The translations under genes were made by a program, and so were the position numbers. From assembly GCA_034101475.1 (NCBI GenBank), contig JAXEJQ010000010.1, positions 1-15,399 on the forward strand: a stretch of 15,399 bases of DNA. The letters are read 5' to 3'. The notes beneath the pieces were generated by a model, which saw only the letters and a list, made by a program, of their open reading frames with translations, searched no databases and was not told the origin of the DNA. The stretch is from Limivivens sp034101475. Its GTDB lineage: Bacteria; Bacillota; Clostridia; Lachnospirales; Lachnospiraceae. Shown here one piece after another: positions 1 through 5,721 of this stretch. The number at the start of each line of letters is the position of its first letter. The first letter of the stretch is position 1.

Positions 1-54
1 TGCGCTTGCGCATAAGTGGTTTTATGACTAATTGACCCGCCTCAATATGAGGAT

Positions 55-76
55 AAAAGTGGGACGAATGTCCCAC
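55..76 (-). terminator. Probable rho-independent terminator of the sugar operon
   Basis: On the minus strand a perfect 7-bp stem (GTGGGAC, loop ATTC, GTCCCAC) is followed directly by TTTT. It lies about 150 nt past the stop of the TIM-barrel gene at 230, and no better terminator is visible in between. The U-run is short, so termination may be partial. Confidence 0.5.
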
Positions 77-95
77 GATATCCGAATATTGGGCA

Positions 96-127
96 GGATT
101 GTGGGAGTGCGAAGCACGGAACAATCC
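96..127 (+). repeat. Copy 1 of a 32-nt structured hairpin repeat
   Basis: Reading plus: outer stem GGATTGT/ACAATCC (7 bp), a purine internal loop (GGGA on the left, GGA on the right), inner stem GTGC/GCAC and loop GAA. A second copy with the same architecture lies at 9787-9818 on minus. The two match at 26 of 32 positions, and all four stem substitutions form two compensatory pairs. Family unknown. Confidence 0.7.
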
Positions 128-229
128 GTATGGCATCTTTTTACCCCAACATCATTTCATAAAACAGACATAAAATATTTGCATTCTTAAGGCTGTTTGA
201 AAATTCTGTTTGACGGATACGCCACAAAC

Positions 230-1144
230 TCAGGCTACAAAATTGCGCAGATATTTCGCACTCAGCTGCACTGCCTTTTTTGCATCCTCCAGGGAAGCTT
301 CAAAGGCCTTATCCTCTACCTCAATACAGGTATCGCCCTGGTATCCGATATCTGTCAGTGCTGACACATATTTTCCCCAGTCCACATCTCCAAGGCCCGG
401 AAGCTTCGGAGACATATACTGAAGCGGTGTGGCCATCACGCCCACATCTGCCAGTCTGTCCGGATAAATCTTGATGTCCTTGTAATGAACATGGAAGATT
501 TTCTCCTTAAACTCATACAGCGGACGGATGTAATCAATCTGCTGCCAGATAAAATGAGAGGGATCGTAGTTGATTCCAAAATTCTCATAATCCAGTATTT
601 CAAATACCTGACGCCAGATCGCCGGAGTCGTCATCAGATTCTGTCCTCCGGGCCACTCATCCTCCGTAAAGAGCATGGGGCAGTTTTCAATGGCAATCTT
701 TACGCCTTTTTCCTTTGCGTAGTCCAGAATCGGCGGCCAGGTTTCCTTAACCATTTCCAGATTCTGGCTCACCGTTTTCTTCGGATCCCGTCCAAGGAAG
801 GTGGTCACCAGATTGATGCCTAGCTTTGCAGAAGCGTCAAACAGCCGGTACAGATGCAGGATGTATTTTTTCCGCTTCTCCTCATCCGGATCCATGGTAT
901 TCGGATAATAGGCCAGGGAAGAAATTTTCACACCCTTCTGTCTGCAGTAATCCTGAATATGCCTGCACTTTTCCTCATCCATCTGCTCCACATCGATGTG
1001 GCTGACTCCCGCATAGCGGCGCTCTGCCTTTCCCCTGGGCCAGCAGCAGACCTCCACACATTCCAGTCCGCTCTCTGCCACAAAATCAATCATTTCCTCA
1101 AAGGGTAATTCTCCCAGAATTGCGCTGACAACTCCTAATTTCAT
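230..1144 (-). CDS. Sugar phosphate isomerase/epimerase-like TIM-barrel protein
   Basis: This 304-residue protein of the xylose-isomerase-like (AP endonuclease 2) TIM-barrel superfamily is probably cytosolic and metal dependent. Seen in the sequence: an N-terminal first strand (MKLGVVSA), IENCP with Glu153, NYDPSH with Asp194 and His197, HVHYKD with His218 and His220, and IEVED with Glu275. These are the positions where the family places its divalent-metal ligands. Length is normal and complete. The ATG has GGAGG 7 nt upstream. It is the last gene of the operon, 22 nt after the second oxidoreductase. In this context it probably isomerises, epimerises or cleaves a sugar or keto-sugar made by the two Gfo/Idh enzymes. 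Family members range from inosose dehydratases and hydroxypyruvate isomerases to keto-glycoside lyases, so the exact reaction is open. Confidence 0.9.
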   Translation of the reverse strand: MKLGVVSAILGELPFEEMIDFVAESGLECVEVCCWPRGKAERRYAGVSHIDVEQMDEEKCRHIQDYCRQKGVKISSLAYYPNTMDPDEEKRKKYILHLYRLFDASAKLGINLVTTFLGRDPKKTVSQNLEMVKETWPPILDYAKEKGVKIAIENCPMLFTEDEWPGGQNLMTTPAIWRQVFEILDYENFGINYDPSHFIWQQIDYIRPLYEFKEKIFHVHYKDIKIYPDRLADVGVMATPLQYMSPKLPGLGDVDWGKYVSALTDIGYQGDTCIEVEDKAFEASLEDAKKAVQLSAKYLRNFVA

Positions 1145-1166
1145 TTTTGCGCCTCCGTTTTAACAG

Positions 1167-2282
1167 TTAAAAGAATACTTCTTTCCCGGTTTCTGCAGAT
1201 TTATAGATTCCTTCCAGAATCTGAGTAACCACAAATGCCTGCTCCGGCTTTACCAGCGGCTCGGTATCATTAAGAATAGCATTCAGCCACTGCATTGCTT
1301 CTTTCACTCCGTCCGTCAGAGCCGGGCCGCTGAAGTAAGCAACGGCACTTCCCGGAGAGAAATGCTCTTCCATCAGTCTTCCGTGGATTCCGCGGTTAAT
1401 AATCAGTTTATCATCTTTATCTTTTACGCTCATACCATTGCGGATCTCAGCACCTGCCTTGGTACCGCACAGGGTAGTGGAAGCTTCTCTGGCATCCAGC
1501 ATATTCAGAGCCCAGGAGCTCTCAAGATAAATGGTTGCACCATTCTCCATTTTGACAAAACCAAAAGCAGAGTCCTCTACCTCATAGGTTTCGGGATCCC
1601 AGGGTCCGAAAATATTGCTCTCTGCTGCTTCCGGCAGATGGCCCAGCTTATAGAACACGGATCCGCTGGCAGAAACGGGTTTGTAATTGTCCATCATCCA
1701 AAGAGTCATATCCAGCGCATGGGTTCCGATATCGATCAGCGGACCGCCGCCCTGCAGCGCCTTGTTGGGGAATACGCCCCAGGTAGGAACCGCACGTCTG
1801 CGGACTGCATGAGCCTTTGCGAAATAAATCTCACCCAGCTCCCCGGCCTCACAGGCTTTGTGGAGCGCTTCCACATCCGGACGGAAACGGTTCTGGTAAC
1901 CGATGGTAAATTTCTTTCCGGATTTTCTCCAGGCATCCAGCATCTGCTGAGCAGCTTCGGTGCTGTGTGCCATGGGCTTCTCGCAGAGAACATGCTTGCC
2001 GGCTTCAAATGCAGCTACCGTTGCCGGAGCATGAACCACATTGGGGGTCAGCACATGAACCACATCGATGGCCTCATCCTTGAGCATTTCGTTATAATCT
2101 GTGTAAACCTTGGCATCCGGCGTACCATATTCCTCTGCCGCCTGTTTTGCGCGCTCTTCCACGATATCACAGAAGGCTACCATTTCACACAGCTCCGGAA
2201 GGGCTTTCAGAGAAGGAAAATGCTTGTTAAAAGCGATTCCGCCGCATCCGATGAATCCCATTTGCAACTTTCCATTTTTCAT
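1167..2282 (-). CDS. Gfo/Idh/MocA family NAD(P)-dependent oxidoreductase (second copy)
   Basis: This 371-residue oxidoreductase of the glucose-fructose oxidoreductase/inositol dehydrogenase/MocA family oxidises or reduces a sugar or cyclitol hydroxyl with NAD(P). Seen: an N-terminal Rossmann loop GFIGCGGIA (residues 9-17), the family EKP signature at 101-103 (Lys102, catalytic in homologues), and DIGTH (Asp184, His188) in the C-terminal substrate domain. I start it at the ATG at 2282 because GGAGG stands 8 nt upstream. An in-frame TTG at 2336 would extend it by 18 Lys-rich residues and overlap the previous gene by 8 bp, but no good site precedes it and the Rossmann fold begins only after the chosen start. 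It is clearly diverged from the neighbouring copy (2329-3387), so the pair probably act on different substrates or different steps. Confidence 0.92.
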   Translation of the reverse strand: MKNGKLQMGFIGCGGIAFNKHFPSLKALPELCEMVAFCDIVEERAKQAAEEYGTPDAKVYTDYNEMLKDEAIDVVHVLTPNVVHAPATVAAFEAGKHVLCEKPMAHSTEAAQQMLDAWRKSGKKFTIGYQNRFRPDVEALHKACEAGELGEIYFAKAHAVRRRAVPTWGVFPNKALQGGGPLIDIGTHALDMTLWMMDNYKPVSASGSVFYKLGHLPEAAESNIFGPWDPETYEVEDSAFGFVKMENGATIYLESSWALNMLDAREASTTLCGTKAGAEIRNGMSVKDKDDKLIINRGIHGRLMEEHFSPGSAVAYFSGPALTDGVKEAMQWLNAILNDTEPLVKPEQAFVVTQILEGIYKSAETGKEVFF

Positions 2283-2328
2283 TTTTCTATCCTCCATCTT
2301 TTTTATTTGCTTTCTATTTACTTTTTTA

Positions 2329-3387
2329 TCACTCAAAATCCACAGATCTGCGAAGCTTTGCCGATTCTCTGGCTGCTTCCATCACTCCCAGTACCCTGCG
2401 CACCTGTTCCGGTTTCACGATCAGCTCTTCCTGTCCGTTGATCACTCCCACAAGATTGCGGAAGAAATCATTCCAGTCATTGTGTCTGCGCTCAATCACC
2501 GGAAGGGACTCCGTATAAACCACATCTTCCGCCTTTACAGAAAAAGTTCTGGTAGGTCCGGCATCCAGATTCTTCACGGTCTTCGGAAGAGCCTCCCGGA
2601 ACTCGCCGGCCCGGTAAATAGCGCCCTCGTCCGCCTTGATGCTTTCCACAACCATGGTACCTGTATCTCCTGCCACATACCAGCGGGGCATTTTCCGGAG
2701 CAGGAAGGTTCCCAGCTCAATCTCTGCCGCCAGTCCGTTTTCAAAATAAAGAAGAATCCGGAAATAGTCGTCCACCTTCTCATTGACCGCACATTTCATA
2801 TCCGCGCTGATCTGGGTGATTTTTCCCGGAATCAGATCCAGCATCTGGTCAATCAGATGCACTCCCCAGTCATACAGCATCCCGCCGCCGAATTCCGGAT
2901 ATTCATGCCAGTCGTGCATCCGGCCGAAGACGCCGTAATGGCTGGACTTCACCATGAATACATTGCCCAGGCGTTTTTCTTCCAGGGCTTTCTTCACCAT
3001 GGAATAGTCCCGGTCCCACCGGCGGTTCTGATCCACCGTAAAAATCACGCCGTTTTCCCTGGCCGCCTGATACATCTCATCAAATTCCTGCACGTTCAGG
3101 GCACAGGGCTTTTCCACAATAATATTTTTCTTCGCCTTCACCGCATCAATGGCAATATCATGATGCAGGTGGTTCGGCACAGAAACCATTACCCATTCCA
3201 CATCCGGATTTTTCAGAAGCTCCCTGTAATCGGTATACAGCGCTGCGCTCTTCGGCGCCTCCGCCAGCTTCTCAGGATCCGTATCACAGACGGCAACAAT
3301 TTCCACTTCTTCCAGGGTGCCCGCATGGTTGTTGTGCCACTGCCCCATGAAGCCATAGCCGATGATTCCTAATCTGAGTTTTTTCAT
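2329..3387 (-). CDS. Gfo/Idh/MocA family NAD(P)-dependent oxidoreductase (first copy)
   Basis: A 352-residue cytosolic Gfo/Idh/MocA dehydrogenase. Seen: a Rossmann loop GIIGYGFMG near residues 7-15, an acidic residue ending the second strand (VAVCDTD, about 32-38), the EKP motif at 92-94 and DWGVH at 173-177 with the expected Asp and His. The ATG is preceded by AAAGGA about 10 nt upstream. It begins a three-gene catabolic block with the second oxidoreductase and the TIM-barrel protein, separated from the upstream truncated M20 fragment by a 240-bp gap that holds a palindromic element and a TATAAT box. It may therefore be transcribed both by read-through and from its own promoter. Substrate is not predictable; inositols, N-acetylamino sugars and glycoside 3-hydroxyls are all used within the family. 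Confidence 0.92.
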   Translation of the reverse strand: MKKLRLGIIGYGFMGQWHNNHAGTLEEVEIVAVCDTDPEKLAEAPKSAALYTDYRELLKNPDVEWVMVSVPNHLHHDIAIDAVKAKKNIIVEKPCALNVQEFDEMYQAARENGVIFTVDQNRRWDRDYSMVKKALEEKRLGNVFMVKSSHYGVFGRMHDWHEYPEFGGGMLYDWGVHLIDQMLDLIPGKITQISADMKCAVNEKVDDYFRILLYFENGLAAEIELGTFLLRKMPRWYVAGDTGTMVVESIKADEGAIYRAGEFREALPKTVKNLDAGPTRTFSVKAEDVVYTESLPVIERRHNDWNDFFRNLVGVINGQEELIVKPEQVRRVLGVMEAARESAKLRRSVDFE

Positions 3388-3424
3388 CTTTTCGTCATCC
3401 TTTCTTTTGTTTCCGTTTCCATTC

Positions 3425-3548
3425 TGTTCAGTACCTTCACAGATACGAACCGCAAACCCATGAAAATCGGCTGCGCCGATGGGGTTTGCTCACACATGGT
3501 TCACGTTCTTACGGCCTCATCAGCAAGCGATTCGGCCTGTTCTGAACA
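3425..3548. repeat. 124-bp palindromic element with terminal inverted repeats
   Basis: The ends are TGTTCAGTAC (3425-3434) and GTTCTGAACA (3539-3548), inverted copies that match at 9 of 10 positions. Inside are nested inverted repeats: GAACC (3447-3451) with GGTTC (3498-3502), GCAAACCC (3452-3459) with GGGTTTGC (3482-3489), and ATCGGC (3466-3471) with GCCGAT (3475-3480) around a TGC loop. No U-run follows, so it does not look like a terminator. It resembles a MITE or REP-type repeat or a structured RNA. It lies between the broken M20 gene and the oxidoreductase block. Confidence 0.55.
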
Positions 3549-3556
3549 ATTACGAT

Positions 3557-3571
3557 GACTCTATTATAGTC
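3557..3571 (-). promoter_or_regulatory. Possible -10 box inside a 15-bp palindrome
   Basis: On minus the sequence GACTATAATAGAGTC contains a perfect TATAAT (plus 3563-3568) within an imperfect palindrome whose only mismatch is one pair. It lies about 170 nt before the first oxidoreductase. The hexamer 17 nt upstream (TAGAGT) is a poor -35, so this is only a candidate secondary promoter or operator. Confidence 0.3.
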
Positions 3572-3627
3572 GGAAAACGCTTCCCACTCTATGGTCTTCC
3601 TTTGTGCAAACTACGCATATTTTTACA

Positions 3628-3810
3628 TCACTTTTCTGGCTCCAGATTCGGGGAGACCTCCCCTTCCTTTTCCAGAATCCGAATCAGCTCCCGGCTGGAT
3701 TTTTTCTCCTGAAAACTGGTTTCCGCATATTTCCAAATGCGGTCTGCTGCCTGCTCATACTGCTCCCGCTTTTCCAGAACGGAAGCAAATGCCCGTTCCT
3801 TTGCTGTCAT
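3628..3810 (-). pseudogene. Truncated M20-family amidohydrolase, N-terminal fragment
   Basis: Only 60 residues remain of what looks like an M20-family metallopeptidase or amidohydrolase of the AbgB type. The stretch with ADRIWKYAE, SFQEKKSS and LIRILEKEG matches the usual N-terminal helices of that family. Full-length members run to roughly 400-480 residues, and the metal-binding Asp, Glu and His motifs that should follow are absent. After LEKEG come ten unrelated residues and a stop. The start is convincing: ATG at 3810 with GGGAGG 7 nt upstream, 16 nt after the stop of the LplC-type permease. I found no further M20 coding in any frame before 3388. It is probably a deletion remnant inside the operon; the short peptide may still be translated but cannot be an active hydrolase. 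Confidence 0.65.
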
Positions 3811-3826
3811 AAAACTGCCTCCCGAA

Positions 3827-4717
3827 TCAGCCCTTGACTGCTCCAAGGGTGATTCCTTTTGCAAAGTTCCCCTGGATAAACGGATAAATAATTGCGATTG
3901 GCAAAATACCGATCACGGCAATGGCCATACGCACGGAGGTTGTGGGAAGGGCGGACATGTCCGCTGCCTGACCTACGGTCATGTTGGAGGCCAGATACTG
4001 GATTTCCTGGATCATACGGTTTAACAGATTCTGAATGGTAAACAGATCCGTTCTGGTGGTCAGGTAATAGAGACCGTTCTGCCAGTCGTTCCAGTACAGG
4101 ATCAGGGTAAACAGGGTAACGGTGGCAATGATCGGTTTCGCCATGGGAATGGAAACCTTGTAGAAAATCTGAAACTCGCTGGCACCGTCGATGGAAGCCG
4201 CTTCCAGAATTTCCTCCGGAATACTGGTCTGGAAATAGCTTCTCATCAGCATGACATAGTAGGCTCTTACCAGCAGGTTGGGAACCAGCAATGCCCAGAT
4301 GGTATTTTTAATATGAAAAACACCGGTATACATCAGGTAGGTGGGAACCAGACCGCCGTTGAACAGCATGGTAAAAAATACGAAAAAGGTCAGGAAGCGC
4401 CTGCCGGGCAGTCCCGGTCTGGAAATAGCATAAGCCAGCATGGTGGTAATCACCAGACTCACACATAATCCAAGAGCAGTCACAATGAAGGACATTCCAT
4501 AGGCACACATAATCAGACTGCCGCTTTTCCACAGATAGGTATAGGCTTCCAGGCTGAGTTTTTCCGGAATAAACTGATAGCCATTCCGGACCAGTGTCAT
4601 ATTATCCGTAAAGGAAGAGACAACCAGCAGAACCAGCGGGATAATACAGCAGGCCACATCCAGTCCCAGAAAGATATTTGCAAAGGCCAGAAAGCCTTTC
4701 GTTCTTTTTGATTTCAT
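3827..4717 (-). CDS. Carbohydrate ABC transporter permease, LplC/MalG type
   Basis: A 296-residue integral membrane permease of a CUT1-type sugar importer, with about six hydrophobic segments. The binding-protein-dependent transport EAA loop is at about residues 172-191 (EAASIDGAS followed by FYKVSIPMAKP), the site that docks the ATPase. The family stretch MLFNGGLVPTYL is at about 118-128, and the C-terminus (KGITLGAVKG) is typical of LplC/YtcP-like proteins. The ATG has AGGAGG 8 nt upstream and follows the LplB-type permease stop by 12 nt. It pairs with that permease and with the DUF3502-type binding protein. No ATPase gene lies nearby. Substrate unknown, likely an oligosaccharide or glycoside. 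Confidence 0.94.
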   Translation of the reverse strand: MKSKRTKGFLAFANIFLGLDVACCIIPLVLLVVSSFTDNMTLVRNGYQFIPEKLSLEAYTYLWKSGSLIMCAYGMSFIVTALGLCVSLVITTMLAYAISRPGLPGRRFLTFFVFFTMLFNGGLVPTYLMYTGVFHIKNTIWALLVPNLLVRAYYVMLMRSYFQTSIPEEILEAASIDGASEFQIFYKVSIPMAKPIIATVTLFTLILYWNDWQNGLYYLTTRTDLFTIQNLLNRMIQEIQYLASNMTVGQAADMSALPTTSVRMAIAVIGILPIAIIYPFIQGNFAKGITLGAVKG

Positions 4718-4729
4718 GCTGTCTACCTC

Positions 4730-5650
4730 CTAAATAAACGCGCTCTCTTTGTCGATCTTGCGCACAATTGCATTGGCTGCCACAACCACAATAAATCCCA
4801 CGATTGACTGATACAGACCTGCCGCCGCACTCATACCGATATTTCCCTGCTCCAGCAGTCCCCGGTATACATAAGTGTCGATAACGTTTGTCGTCGAGAA
4901 GATGCTTCCGGAATTCATAGGGATCTGATAAAACAGACCAAAGTCTGAATAGAAAATCTTTCCAACGGAAAGCATCACCATGGTAATGATGGTCGGTTTC
5001 AGCAGCGGAAGGGTGATATGACGGATCTTCTGCCAGGGACCTGCCCCTTCCAGTTCTGCCGCCTCATAATATCCGCGGTCAAAACCCACCACCGAAGCAT
5101 AGTAAACAATGCTGGTATAGCCGTGGCTCTGCCACAGATAAACAAGAACCAGAATCACAGGCCAATACCCCGCCTCACTGTACCAGGAGATCCCTTCCTT
5201 TCCCAGTTTCGACAGAATGGCATTGTTGATAAAACCAGACTCTGCGCTCAGGAAAGCAAAAACCAGATAACTGATGATAACCCAGGAAATCAGATGCGGG
5301 AGCAGGATCACACTCTGGAAGAATTTTGATGCCCGGTGATTCACTTCATTCAGAAGGATTGCAATGGTAAGGGCCAGAATCGTTCCCAAAATGATAAACG
5401 CAATGTTGTACAGCAGTGTGTTTCTGGTAATCACCCATGCATCCTGGGTTTTAAACAAGAACTGAAAGTTTTTTAATCCAATCCATTCGCTTCCCCAGAT
5501 TCCTTTTTTGGCACTGTACTTTTTAAAAGCAACAATCAGACCGCTCATGGGCATATAGTTATTAATCAGTAAATACGCAATGCCTGGCAGTGCCATCAGG
5601 TAAAAAGGCAGATAACGGCGGATTTTTTTCTTCTTTTTCGAAGCTGTCAT
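4730..5650 (-). CDS. Carbohydrate ABC transporter permease, LplB/YteP type
   Basis: A 306-residue permease with a Lys/Arg-rich cytosolic N-terminus (KKKKKIRR), a first membrane span at about 14-34, and the EAA loop at about 196-219 (EAAELEGAG, then HITLPLLKP). The motif NYMPM and the segment SEWIGLKNF are typical of LplB/YteP permeases. The ATG at 5650 is preferred because GGAGG lies 8 nt upstream; the open frame extends to 5743, but that would overlap the binding-protein gene and cross the intergenic hairpin. It forms the membrane channel with the next permease. The terminator-like hairpin in front of it suggests it is expressed below the binding protein. Confidence 0.93.
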   Translation of the reverse strand: MTASKKKKKIRRYLPFYLMALPGIAYLLINNYMPMSGLIVAFKKYSAKKGIWGSEWIGLKNFQFLFKTQDAWVITRNTLLYNIAFIILGTILALTIAILLNEVNHRASKFFQSVILLPHLISWVIISYLVFAFLSAESGFINNAILSKLGKEGISWYSEAGYWPVILVLVYLWQSHGYTSIVYYASVVGFDRGYYEAAELEGAGPWQKIRHITLPLLKPTIITMVMLSVGKIFYSDFGLFYQIPMNSGSIFSTTNVIDTYVYRGLLEQGNIGMSAAAGLYQSIVGFIVVVAANAIVRKIDKESAFI

Positions 5651-5674
5651 ATCCAATTCCTCCAAAATTTCGTC

Positions 5675-5704
5675 AAAAAGAGCCCGGCGGAGTCCGCCGA
5701 GCCC
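5675..5704 (-). terminator. Intra-operon terminator or attenuator after the binding-protein gene
   Basis: On minus, CGGCGGA and TCCGCCG pair around a single C. The stem continues outward through five more pairs, two of them G-U, to about 12 bp, and is followed by TTTTT (plus 5675-5679). A one-base loop would open slightly in RNA. It sits in the 71-nt gap between the binding protein and the first permease, where partial terminators are known to raise binding-protein levels over permeases. Confidence 0.65.
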
Positions 5705-5721
5705 CTTCCTTTCTGTTTTCT

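Larger units (their letters stand above)
1..127. repeat. Hairpin-dense intergenic block downstream of the sugar operon
   Basis: Four perfect or near-perfect inverted repeats follow one another here: 1-12 (TGCGC/GCGCA, loop TT), 40-52 (CCTCA/TGAGG, loop ATA), 59-76 (GTGGGAC/GTCCCAC, loop GAAT) and 96-127 (two-part hairpin). No reading frame here looks like a real gene. The block lies beyond the stop of the last sugar-operon gene, so it may be a 3' untranslated or terminator region, a REP- or MITE-like repeat, or the edge of a structured RNA that continues outside the window. The inverted repeats are read directly; the nature of the block is inference. Confidence 0.55.

Noticed and set aside
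2283..2336. TTG start for the second Gfo/Idh gene, overlapping the first
   Set aside because: The ATG at 2282 has an ideal GGAGG 8 nt upstream and the extra 18 residues precede the Rossmann fold.
2110..3372. Long plus-strand open frame of 420 codons opposite the Gfo/Idh genes
   Set aside because: It mirrors two well-supported oxidoreductases on minus, has no recognisable domain and lacks a good ribosome binding site; antisense shadow.
3495..3535. Hammerhead-like CTGATGAG on minus within the palindromic element
   Set aside because: The expected GAAA is GAAC, stem II would have only about three pairs, and no cleavage-site partner fits.
3811..3864. Upstream start for the M20 fragment
   Set aside because: The ATG at 3810 has GGGAGG at 7 nt and matches the family N-terminus; the longer form would overlap the permease gene.
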